From Microbacterium sp. SD291 (GTDB lineage: Bacteria > Actinomycetota > Actinomycetes > Actinomycetales > Microbacteriaceae), in the NCBI RefSeq assembly GCF_017355365.1, contig NZ_JADIJR010000003.1, forward strand, positions 1 through 64,000: DNA of 64,000 nucleotides, written 5' to 3'. Positions 17,452 through 24,945 of this stretch are shown here, one piece after another (the first letter of the stretch is position 1; each line of letters starts with the position of its first letter). The notes under the pieces are model-generated. The model saw only the letters and a program-made list of their open reading frames with translations. It did not search any database and was not told the DNA's origin. The translations under genes and the position numbers were made by a program.

Positions 17452-18360
17452 ATGAACCGATCGACCACCCTGCTCCTGACCGCCCTCGCGCCGATCGCGT
17501 GGGGCACCACCTACCTCGTGACCACTGAGCTCCTGCCGGCCGGGCATCCTCTGCTCGCAGGGCTTCTGCGTTCGCTGCCTGCAGGGATCGTCGCCATCGC
17601 CGTCGCCCGCTCGCTGCCCCGCGGATCGTGGTGGTTCAAGTCGCTCGTGCTCGGCATGCTCAACATCGGCGCATTCTTCCCGCTGCTCTTCGTCGCGGCG
17701 GAGCGTCTCCCCGGCGGTGCGGCCGCCGCTGTCGCGGGCGTGCAGCCGCTGATGATCCTCGGCCTCGGCACTCTCGTGCTCCGGGACCGGATCCGCCCTC
17801 TGACTGCGGCCACAGCAGTGACCGGCGCCGGCGGCGTCGCCCTCGTCGTGCTGGGGCCCTCGGCGCACCTCGACGCGCTCGGCGTCCTCGCGGCGCTCGG
17901 CGGCGTCACCGCGACCGCCGCGGGCATGGTCCTGACCAAGCGGTGGGGCCGCCCGTCCGGTGTCGGACCCGTCGCCTACGCCGGATGGCAGTTGACGGCC
18001 GGCGGCCTCTTCCTGCTGCCGCTCACGCTCCTGGCCGAGGGCGCACCCCCGTCGATCGACGTCGGCGCCGCGCTCGGCTACCTGTGGCTCGGAACCGTGG
18101 GCGGGCTGTTCGCCTACACGCTGTGGTTCCGCGGCATCCAGCAGCTTCCGGTGATCGCACCGGGTCTGCTCGCTCTGCTGTCCCCGGTCGTCGCGACGCT
18201 CCTCGGAGCCGCGGTCGCCGGCGAGACCTTCTCTGCCATTCAGGTCGTCGGATTGGCGATCGTGCTCGCCGCGCTCGTCTCAGGTCAGCTCGCCGCGCGC
18301 GCGACGAGCGCACCGCTCGCCCCGGAAGAGCAGCGCGCAGCGCTCGCCATCCGACGCTGA
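17452..18360 (+). CDS. EamA/DMT-family transporter
   Basis: A 302-residue membrane protein with ten predicted hydrophobic helices in two repeated EamA halves. The first begins TLLLTALAPIAWGTTYLVTTELL; the second includes AALGYLWLGTVGGLFAYTLWFRGIQQL. These drug/metabolite exporters move amino acids, purines or drugs; the substrate is not evident. It is divergent from a LysR regulator, a common exporter-regulator pair. The start at MNRSTTLL fits the first helix, and the longer upstream frame lies antisense to the LysR gene. Confidence 0.93.
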   Translation: MNRSTTLLLTALAPIAWGTTYLVTTELLPAGHPLLAGLLRSLPAGIVAIAVARSLPRGSWWFKSLVLGMLNIGAFFPLLFVAAERLPGGAAAAVAGVQPLMILGLGTLVLRDRIRPLTAATAVTGAGGVALVVLGPSAHLDALGVLAALGGVTATAAGMVLTKRWGRPSGVGPVAYAGWQLTAGGLFLLPLTLLAEGAPPSIDVGAALGYLWLGTVGGLFAYTLWFRGIQQLPVIAPGLLALLSPVVATLLGAAVAGETFSAIQVVGLAIVLAALVSGQLAARATSAPLAPEEQRAALAIRR

Positions 18361-18366
18361 GGCGGA

Positions 18367-19923
18367 TCAGCCCTTTCCGAAGAGCTTCTGGATCTCGGCG
18401 AGGTCCGCCTCGCTGGGAGCCTTGGCTCCGCCGCCCAGACCGAAGCCGGAGCCCGTCGGGTTCGCCGCAGCCGGCAGTCCCGCGTTCTCGGCCGCACGCT
18501 TGGCGGGATTGCCCGACCGCGACCCCCCGGACGACTTGCCCTTCTTGCCGCGCTTCGCCGACGCACCGGTGCGGCCGATTCCCGGCATGGGCCCCATCCC
18601 CGGGATGTTCGGGGTTCCACCGCGGGCGACCGTCTTCATCATCTTCGCGGCCTGCTCGAAGCGCTGCACGAGCTGATTGACATCGGTCACCGTCATGCCG
18701 GAACCGCGTGCGATGCGCAGGCGGCGTGAGCCGTTGAGAACCTTCGGGTTGCGGCGCTCCCCCGGCGTCATCGAGCGGATGATCGCCTCGGTGCGGTCGA
18801 TCTCGCGCTCGTCGAAGTCGTCGAGCTGCTGCTTCATCTGCCCCATGCCGGGGAGCATCCCCAGCATCTTCTTCATCGAGCCCATCTTCTTCATCTGCTG
18901 AAGCTGGTCGAGGAAGTCCTCGAGCGTGAACTGCTCGGTGGCGAGCTTCTCGGCCATCTTCATGGCCTCTTCCTCATCGAAGGCCTGCTGGGCCTGCTCG
19001 ATGAGGGTGAGGATGTCACCGAGGTCGAGGATGCGGCTCGCCATGCGGTCGGGGTGGAACGGCTCGAGATCCTCCAGGCGCTCGCCGGTCGAGGCGAAGA
19101 TGATGGGACGGCCGGTGACGGATGCCACGGACAGTGCCGCGCCGCCTCGGGCGTCGCCGTCGAGCTTCGAGAGGACGACGCCGGTGAAGTCGACGCCCTC
19201 CTGGAAGGCCTTGGCCGTGTTCACGGCGTCCTGGCCGATCATCGCATCGATCACGAACAGGACCTCATCGGGGTCCGTCGCCTTGCGGATGTCGGCGGCC
19301 TGCTTCATGAGCTCGGCATCGACGCCGAGACGGCCGGCGGTGTCGATGATGACGACGTCGTGCTGGTGGCGGCGGGCGTGCTCGACGCCGTCGCGGGAGA
19401 CCTTGACCGGGTCGCCGACGCCGTTGCCGGGCTCGGGCGCGTAGACGGTCGCTCCCGCCTGCTCTGCGACCACTTGGAGCTGGTTCACGGCGTTCGGTCG
19501 CTGGAGGTCGGCCGCCACGAGCAGCGGGGTGTGCCCCTCGCCCTCGAGCTGCTTGGCGAGCTTGCCGGCGAAGGTCGTCTTGCCGGAGCCCTGGAGACCG
19601 GCGAGCATGATGACCGTCGGCGCCGTCTTGGCGAACTGCAGACGCCGCTGCTCGCCGCCGAGGATCTTCACGAGCTCCTCGTTGACGATCTGGACGACCT
19701 GCTGCGCAGGGTTCAGCGCCTTGCTGACCTCGTCGCCGAGCGCCCGCTCGCGCACGCTCGCGGTGAACTCCTTGACGACGGAGAGCGCGACGTCGGCGTC
19801 GAGCAGCGCCCGACGGATCTCGCGCACCGTGCCGTCGACGTCGGCGGGTGTGAGCTTTCCCTTCGTGCGCAGGTTGCGGAAGGTCTCGGTGAGCCGATCG
19901 GAGAGCGTGCCAAAGGTTGCCAT
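18367..19923 (-). CDS. ffh: Signal recognition particle protein Ffh
   Basis: Ffh binds signal sequences and 4.5S RNA and delivers ribosomes to FtsY. The 518-residue protein has the N domain (1-90), the G domain with LAGLQGSGKTTFAGKLAKQL, DTAGRLGVDAEL and SKLDGDARGGAALS, and the methionine-rich M domain ending in IRSMTPGERRNPKVLNGSRRLRIARGSGMTVTDVNQLV. A Gly/Lys/Ser-rich tail follows. A TAGAAT hexamer 9 nt before the ATG suggests a nearly leaderless transcript. ftsY is 5 kb away on the same strand. Confidence 0.98.
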   Translation of the reverse strand: MATFGTLSDRLTETFRNLRTKGKLTPADVDGTVREIRRALLDADVALSVVKEFTASVRERALGDEVSKALNPAQQVVQIVNEELVKILGGEQRRLQFAKTAPTVIMLAGLQGSGKTTFAGKLAKQLEGEGHTPLLVAADLQRPNAVNQLQVVAEQAGATVYAPEPGNGVGDPVKVSRDGVEHARRHQHDVVIIDTAGRLGVDAELMKQAADIRKATDPDEVLFVIDAMIGQDAVNTAKAFQEGVDFTGVVLSKLDGDARGGAALSVASVTGRPIIFASTGERLEDLEPFHPDRMASRILDLGDILTLIEQAQQAFDEEEAMKMAEKLATEQFTLEDFLDQLQQMKKMGSMKKMLGMLPGMGQMKQQLDDFDEREIDRTEAIIRSMTPGERRNPKVLNGSRRLRIARGSGMTVTDVNQLVQRFEQAAKMMKTVARGGTPNIPGMGPMPGIGRTGASAKRGKKGKSSGGSRSGNPAKRAAENAGLPAAANPTGSGFGLGGGAKAPSEADLAEIQKLFGKG

Positions 19924-19935
19924 GGTGCTTCGATT

Positions 19936-20442
19936 CTACGCGAGCGGCGCCTCCACGCTCAGCGCCGCCCGGAGTTCCGCTTTCGCGCGCTGGTGGCGGC
20001 CACGGACGGTGGATGCCGGGATGCCGAGGAGCTCTGCGGCCTCCGCAAGCGAGAAGCCGTCCCAGTGCACCAGGCGGATCATCTCCGCCAGGTCGGGATC
20101 GAGACGTGCGATCGCATCGCGCACTTCGGCGCCGGCATCCGAGGGAGGAGCCGTCGCACTCTCGCGAACCTGCACGCGGATGCGATCTGCCAGAGCCCAT
20201 CGTCTGCGGCTGCCGCGGGCGTGGTTCATCAGGGTGCCGCGGGCGATGCCGAACAGCCACATCCGTGCTCGCTCAGCGTCGTCGGGGAGCTCGCGCACTC
20301 GGCGCCACGCGACGACCATCGTCTCGCCGAGGAGATCGGGGGCGTCGTCCGCGCCGACACGACGCTCGAGATAGGCCAGAAGGTCGGATGCCGAGGACTC
20401 GAAAGCGACGACGAGACGGGCGTCATCGTCCTTCCCGCTCAT
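19936..20442 (-). CDS. RNA polymerase sigma factor, ECF-like
   Basis: The 168-residue protein has sigma region 2 (LLGETMVVAWRRVRELP...MWLFGIARGTLMNHARG, about 36-78) and region 4 (FSLAEAAELLGIPASTVRGRHQRAKAELR, about 132-160). It starts inside the stop codon of the upstream membrane protein gene (ATGA), so the two are coupled. The order is unusual: the membrane partner comes first and the sigma factor second. ffh follows 12 nt downstream on the same strand. Confidence 0.88.
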   Translation of the reverse strand: MSGKDDDARLVVAFESSASDLLAYLERRVGADDAPDLLGETMVVAWRRVRELPDDAERARMWLFGIARGTLMNHARGSRRRWALADRIRVQVRESATAPPSDAGAEVRDAIARLDPDLAEMIRLVHWDGFSLAEAAELLGIPASTVRGRHQRAKAELRAALSVEAPLA

Positions 20443-21110
20443 TCGGCCTCGCACTTGACACCGCCGTTCGTGCTGCCGGTCCAGGTGTTGTCGGGGAATC
20501 CCGCCTCCAGGAGGTGCTCCCCCATCGCCGCACGGACCGCCCTGTCCACCGCGAATGCGCGCGCGTCGTCGGCATCCGGGCGTCCCGGGGTGACCGCGGC
20601 GTCGGTCAGCCATCCGTCTGCACCGATCAGGACGGTCATCCTGTACTCCTCCTCCTGCTCGGCGAGGATGCGCGCCGCCTCGGCGTCCGCCGCGCCGAGA
20701 TCCAGGTCCCGATCCAGCGCGCCTTCACGCAGCCAGGTGGCGACGGACTCCTGGACAGCACGGATTCCGGCGTCGTCTGGGCTGGGTTCGGCGGGATCGG
20801 TCTGGTCCTCGATGATCAGCCGCACCTCGCAGCCCCGACCGCTCGGAAGCGTGAACGCATAGGACCCGTCCGGGTCCTCGAAGCCGGTCGGCCACGACAC
20901 GAGCCCCGAGGCGACGGCGACTCCGCCACCGCCGATCATCAGCGCGAGTGCGGCCCCGGCCGCGACACCGGCCCTGACCCGCCGCCGCGTCCGTGCCGGT
21001 CGCGCCACCTCCGCGGCATCCGCCATCATCGAGCGGATGGCAGGGAGTTCGACGGCTCGAGCGGGCCACGCCGACGCGTTCAGGATCTCGTCCAGCTGTT
21101 CAGCGTCCAT
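20439..21110 (-). CDS. Single-pass membrane protein, possible anti-sigma partner
   Basis: A 223-residue protein with about 45 cytosolic residues rich in Arg just before one transmembrane helix (AGVAAGAALALMIGGGGVAVASGLV, about 47-72). An acidic extracytoplasmic domain follows, with Cys in GRGCEVRL and at the end VKCEAE. No zinc-binding anti-sigma motif (HxxxCxxC) is seen. Coupling to the sigma gene suggests it regulates it, but this is inference from position. The N-terminus is MDAEQLDEILNASAWPAR. Confidence 0.75.
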   Translation of the reverse strand: MDAEQLDEILNASAWPARAVELPAIRSMMADAAEVARPARTRRRVRAGVAAGAALALMIGGGGVAVASGLVSWPTGFEDPDGSYAFTLPSGRGCEVRLIIEDQTDPAEPSPDDAGIRAVQESVATWLREGALDRDLDLGAADAEAARILAEQEEEYRMTVLIGADGWLTDAAVTPGRPDADDARAFAVDRAVRAAMGEHLLEAGFPDNTWTGSTNGGVKCEAE

Positions 21111-21173
21111 GAGTGCTTCCCTTCAGAGTGGGTTCACTCAGTACGTGTCCGGCACGGCCCGGTACGTCCGCGG

Positions 21174-21758
21174 TCACTCCCAGCGAAGATCATCGACGTT
21201 TCGGAGCGCCTCGTCGACCATGGCCTCAGGCGAGCCGAACCCGGCACCCTGCTCCGCCCAGACGCGCAGCGACGACAGCAGTGCGGCAGCGTGTGCGGCC
21301 CCCACAATGTCGGCGTGGATGACTGCCATGCCCGTGGCACGCGCGGCATCTGAGATCGCCGATGCGAGCCGCACGTGACGCACTCCGGTGTCGCGCACGA
21401 GCTCCTCGTCCAGTCCCATCGCGGATCTGTTCCGCAGTGCGAGCGCCAGCGGGTCGGGTGCGAATCCGTGCACGATCCCGCGCAGCACCGAGCGCACCGC
21501 TTCACCGTCGGCTTCCGCCCCCAGCGCCGCCAAGGCCTCGGTCGCGGCTGCGATCCGGGCATCCAGTCCCGACCACAGCACGTCGCTCTTCGAGGAGAAG
21601 TAGTTGAAGAAGCTCGACCGGCTGACTCCGGCGCGCTGTGTGATGTCCGCGACCAAGGTCGCCTCGTAGCCGCGCTCCAGGAAGAGCTCGCACGCGGCCT
21701 CCGCGAGCGTCTCTCGCGAAGAGGCCTTCGGGCGCCCCGCCCGGCTCGTGCTGGTCAT
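21174..21758 (-). CDS. TetR/AcrR-family transcriptional regulator
   Basis: A 194-residue repressor with the TetR helix-turn-helix (AACELFLERGYEATLVADITQRAGVSRSSFFNYFSSKSDVLW, about 21-62) and a variable C-terminal ligand domain. It is divergent from lipB with an imperfect inverted repeat between them. There is no neighbouring exporter, so the ligand is unknown. TAGCGT ends 6 nt before the ATG. Confidence 0.93.
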   Translation of the reverse strand: MTSTSRAGRPKASSRETLAEAACELFLERGYEATLVADITQRAGVSRSSFFNYFSSKSDVLWSGLDARIAAATEALAALGAEADGEAVRSVLRGIVHGFAPDPLALALRNRSAMGLDEELVRDTGVRHVRLASAISDAARATGMAVIHADIVGAAHAAALLSSLRVWAEQGAGFGSPEAMVDEALRNVDDLRWE

Positions 21759-21764
21759 CCCCTC

Positions 21765-21770
21765 ACGCTA
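21765..21770 (-). promoter_or_regulatory. -10 box for leaderless TetR transcript
   Basis: GGTAGCGT is followed by six bases and the ATG at 21758. Confidence 0.55.
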
Positions 21771-21813
21771 CCGCGCGTCACGCCCACGAACGATCCATGG
21801 AAGAAGGAGTATT

Positions 21814-21830
21814 GTTAGACGGCATCCAAC
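21814..21830. promoter_or_regulatory. Candidate TetR operator upstream of lipB
   Basis: GTTAGA-CGGCA-TCCAAC is an inverted repeat with one mismatch, in a locally AT-rich stretch between the divergent TetR and lipB genes. Confidence 0.35.
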
Positions 21831-21856
21831 TAATGACTGAGAGAGGGCCTGCGAGC

Positions 21857-22510
21857 ATGCTCGACATCCTCAACGCCGGCATCGCACCGGAGTTCGTCCC
21901 GTACACCGACGGCTGGGACCTGCAGCGAAGCGTCCACGCCGAGGTCGTCGCCGGCACCCGGCCGGACACGCTCATCCTTCTCGAGCACGAGGCGGTGTAC
22001 ACGGCGGGCAAGCGCACCGAGCCGCAGGAGCGCCCGCAGGACGGCACGCCCGTGGTCGACGTCGACCGCGGCGGGAAGATCACCTGGCACGGCCCCGGAC
22101 AGCTCGTCGGCTATCCCATCGTGCGGCTCCCCGAGCCGATGGATGTCGTCGCGCACGTGCGGCGCCTCGAGCGGCTCCTGATCGGGGTCCTCCAGCCCCT
22201 CGGCGTCGACGGCTACCAGGTCGAGGGCCGCAGCGGAGTCTGGGTGCGCCGCCCCCTGACGGAGGACAAGGTGGCCGCGATCGGCGTGCGCGTGCAGCAG
22301 GGCGTGACCATGCACGGATTCGCGATCAACTGCGACAACACCCTCGCCGGCTTCCGCGGCATCATCCCGTGCGGCATCACCGACGCCGGCGTGACCACGG
22401 TGAGCGAGGTCATCGGCGCCGACATCTCCCCCGCCGACATCCTCGCCGGAGTCATCAACGCATTCACCGACGAATACGCGTCGGCCGAGTACACAGGAGT
22501 TCCCGCATGA
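21857..22510 (+). CDS. lipB: Lipoyl(octanoyl) transferase
   Basis: LipB moves octanoate from acyl carrier protein to the lipoyl domains of 2-oxoacid dehydrogenases and GcvH. The 217-residue protein shows [17 protein letters not shown] (about 72-88), the RSGVWV motif, KVAAIGVRV with the catalytic Lys, and the GIIPCGI nucleophilic Cys (about 176). The start at MLDILNAG fits the family; an earlier ATG at 21833 is in frame. It overlaps lipA by 4 nt. Confidence 0.96.
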   Translation: MLDILNAGIAPEFVPYTDGWDLQRSVHAEVVAGTRPDTLILLEHEAVYTAGKRTEPQERPQDGTPVVDVDRGGKITWHGPGQLVGYPIVRLPEPMDVVAHVRRLERLLIGVLQPLGVDGYQVEGRSGVWVRRPLTEDKVAAIGVRVQQGVTMHGFAINCDNTLAGFRGIIPCGITDAGVTTVSEVIGADISPADILAGVINAFTDEYASAEYTGVPA

Positions 22511-23496
22511 CCGCCGCCCCCGATGGCCGCAAGCTTCTCCGCCTCGAGATCCGCAACGCCGAGACGCCCATCGAGCGCAAGCCCGAGTGGATCAAGACGA
22601 AAGCCAAGATGGGGCCGGAGTACACCGCCCTGCACTCGCTCGTGAAGAGCGAGGACCTGCACACCGTGTGCCAGGAGGCAGGCTGTCCCAACATCTTCGA
22701 GTGCTGGGAGGACCGCGAGGCGACGTTCCTGATCGGCGGCTCGCAGTGCACGCGACGCTGCGACTTCTGTCAGATCGACACCGGGAAGCCCGACGCGTAC
22801 GACACCGACGAACCGCGCCGGGTCGCCGAGAGCGTGGTGCGGATGAACCTCCGGTATGCGACGGTGACGAGCGTCGCGCGTGACGATCTGCCAGACACCG
22901 GAGCATGGCTCAACGCCGAGACGGTGCGGAAGATCCACGAGCTCAACCCGAACACCGGCGTCGAGCTGCTCGCCAACGAGCACAACGCCGATCCGGCGTT
23001 CCTCGGTCAGATCTTCGATGCACGCCCCGAGGTGTTCGCACACAACGTCGAGACCGTCCCTCGCATCTTCAAGCGCATCCGCCCGGCCTTCCGGTACGAG
23101 CGGTCGCTCGACGTGATCACGCAGGCGCGCAACGCCGGCCTCATCACGAAGTCGAACCTGATCCTCGGCATGGGCGAGGAGCCCGAAGAGGTCGTACAGG
23201 CGCTGAACGACCTGCACGACGCCGGCTGCGACATCATCACTATCACGCAGTACCTGCGGCCCTCTCCCCGGCACCTCCCGGTCGCACGCTGGGTGAAGCC
23301 GGACGAGTTCGTCGAGTTCAAGGAAGAGGCCGAGCGGATCGGATTCCTCGGGGTCCTCGCCGGTCCCCTGGTGCGCTCGTCCTACCGCGCCGGCCGCCTG
23401 TGGGCGCAGTCGATGGTGTCCAAGGGACGCGAGATCCCGCCGCACCTGGCGCACATCGCGGAGAGCGCGGACCTCGGGTTCGCCCAGGCGGTCTAG
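22507..23496 (+). CDS. lipA: Lipoyl synthase
   Basis: LipA is a radical-SAM enzyme that inserts two sulfurs into protein-bound octanoyl chains. The 329-residue protein has the auxiliary cluster [12 protein letters not shown] (about 57-68) and the radical-SAM cluster CTRRCDFC (about 83-90), as well as the C-terminal [10 protein letters not shown] with the conserved RSSY Ser. It is coupled to lipB through an ATGA overlap. The stop TAG lies in a CTAG that also supplies the stop of the convergent DUF2004 gene. Confidence 0.97.
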   Translation: MTAAPDGRKLLRLEIRNAETPIERKPEWIKTKAKMGPEYTALHSLVKSEDLHTVCQEAGCPNIFECWEDREATFLIGGSQCTRRCDFCQIDTGKPDAYDTDEPRRVAESVVRMNLRYATVTSVARDDLPDTGAWLNAETVRKIHELNPNTGVELLANEHNADPAFLGQIFDARPEVFAHNVETVPRIFKRIRPAFRYERSLDVITQARNAGLITKSNLILGMGEEPEEVVQALNDLHDAGCDIITITQYLRPSPRHLPVARWVKPDEFVEFKEEAERIGFLGVLAGPLVRSSYRAGRLWAQSMVSKGREIPPHLAHIAESADLGFAQAV

Positions 23497-23993
23497 TCGG
23501 CGCTCATCACCGACTGGACGCTGCCGTCGGATCCGAGATTCACCAGCAGCACGTCATCGGTCGAGCTGTCGTCGAGCGCGTACTCGAGCACGGCGAACGG
23601 CTCTGAGCCGCCGTGCTCGTCAGCGAGGATCGTCATGCTCATCAGACGCAGCGAGCGGATGATGTCGACGGCTGCGTCGCCGCTCACGTCGACCAGGACG
23701 TCGACCAGCTCGTCGCCGTACTGCTCCTGCTGCTGCAGGATGTATTCGGTGACCTCGCTGGTCCGGTCGTCGACCTCCGAGAGCATCCCTCGGCGCGCGA
23801 CGGCGTCGACGTTCTCGAGCCCGGCGATCAGCGACGCGGCGATGTCGAGGGCCTCCGGGGAGACGTCCTCCTGGTCCGGGGCCGTGAGGTCGACCGTGAC
23901 GTTCTGGTCGCCGAGCTCGACGGTCTCAGACCAGAAGATCGAGCCGTCTGGACCGGAGGAGAGGAGCCCGAAGTAGTCGTGTTCGATCGCCAT
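23493..23993 (-). CDS. DUF2004 family protein
   Basis: A 166-residue acidic protein beginning [20 protein letters not shown], matching the DUF2004 pattern (HDYFG...[16 protein letters not shown]). It is soluble and has no known function. The end of the gene shares the palindromic CTAG with the stop of lipA on the other strand. It lies 44 nt downstream of ftsY's stop on the same strand as ftsY, so it may be its 3' neighbour in transcription only from its own promoter. Confidence 0.85.
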   Translation of the reverse strand: MAIEHDYFGLLSSGPDGSIFWSETVELGDQNVTVDLTAPDQEDVSPEALDIAASLIAGLENVDAVARRGMLSEVDDRTSEVTEYILQQQEQYGDELVDVLVDVSGDAAVDIIRSLRLMSMTILADEHGGSEPFAVLEYALDDSSTDDVLLVNLGSDGSVQSVMSAD

Positions 23994-24037
23994 AACGCTA
24001 TGAAACCAGCCTCTCGTCCACTGCGGTAGTCCCGTCC

Positions 24038-24910
24038 TCAGCCGACCATCGACTTGACGAAGAGGTGGGGCGTGAATCCGGTCAGATCGTCGATCCCCTC
24101 GCCCTGTCCGAGAAGCTTGACCGGGATGCCGGTGCGCTCCTGGACCGCCAGCACGAAGCCCCCCTTGGCCGAGCCGTCGAGCTTCGTGAGCACGAGCCCG
24201 GTCACGCCGGCGTGCTCGAGGAACGCCTCGGCCTGCATGACGCCGTTCTGGCCGGTGGTGGCGTCGAGCACGAGCAGCACCTCGCTGATCGGGGCCTGCT
24301 TCTCGATCACCCGGCGGATCTTGGACAGCTCGTCCATCAGCCCGCCCTTGGTGTGCAGGCGACCGGCCGTGTCGATGATCGCGATCTCGATGCCCTCTCG
24401 CTGGGCGAACTCGACGGTCTGATACGCCACGGAGGCGGGGTCCTGCCCCTCCTGCTGGGGACGGACGATCGCCGCTCCCCCGCGTTGCGCCCAGGTGGCG
24501 AGCTGATCGACCGCCGCCGCGCGGAATGTGTCGGCCGCGCCGACGACGACGCTGCGCTGATAGCCGCGCAGGAACTTCGTGAACTTGCCGATCGTGGTGG
24601 TCTTGCCGACACCGTTCACGCCGACCACGAGCACGACCGCCGGGCGCTCCGTGAGCTTCAGTGTGGTGTCGAACTTCGCGAAATGCTCTTCGAGGGTCTC
24701 CCGCAGCATCCGCTGCAGGTCCTGCGGGTCGGTGGTGCGGAAGCGCTCGACCTTCTCCCGCAGCTCCTCGACGACGCGCTCGCTGATGTCCGGACCGAAG
24801 TCAGCGGTGATGAGCGCCGTCTCGAGGTCCTCCCACGTCGTCTCATCGATCGTGGGTTTGACGAACATCCCGCGCAGAGCGCGGGTGAGGGACCAGGACT
24901 TCTCCGCCAT
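24038..24910 (-). CDS. ftsY: Signal recognition particle receptor FtsY
   Basis: FtsY is the membrane-associated GTPase that receives SRP-ribosome complexes. The 290-residue protein has the N domain (1-90) and the G domain with GVNGVGKTTTIGKFTKFL, DTAGRLHTKGGLMDEL and TKLDGSAKGGFVLAV. The acidic A domain is nearly absent, as in many actinobacteria. It lies 35 nt downstream of smc, and a TAGGCT -10 six nt before its ATG suggests it also has its own leaderless transcript. Confidence 0.97.
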   Translation of the reverse strand: MAEKSWSLTRALRGMFVKPTIDETTWEDLETALITADFGPDISERVVEELREKVERFRTTDPQDLQRMLRETLEEHFAKFDTTLKLTERPAVVLVVGVNGVGKTTTIGKFTKFLRGYQRSVVVGAADTFRAAAVDQLATWAQRGGAAIVRPQQEGQDPASVAYQTVEFAQREGIEIAIIDTAGRLHTKGGLMDELSKIRRVIEKQAPISEVLLVLDATTGQNGVMQAEAFLEHAGVTGLVLTKLDGSAKGGFVLAVQERTGIPVKLLGQGEGIDDLTGFTPHLFVKSMVG

Positions 24911-24916
24911 GCCTCC

Positions 24917-24922
24917 AGCCTA
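24917..24922 (-). promoter_or_regulatory. -10 box for leaderless ftsY transcript
   Basis: TAGGCT is followed by GGAGGC and ATG. The GGAGGC would alternatively be a ribosome site placed too close to the start. Confidence 0.5.
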
Positions 24923-24945
24923 CGGGCAGGAAGGCGCGCCGCCTC

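Noticed and set aside
22213..23454. Long minus-strand open frame opposite lipB-lipA
   Set aside because: Antisense to two clearly conserved enzymes; codon positions fit lipB and lipA only.
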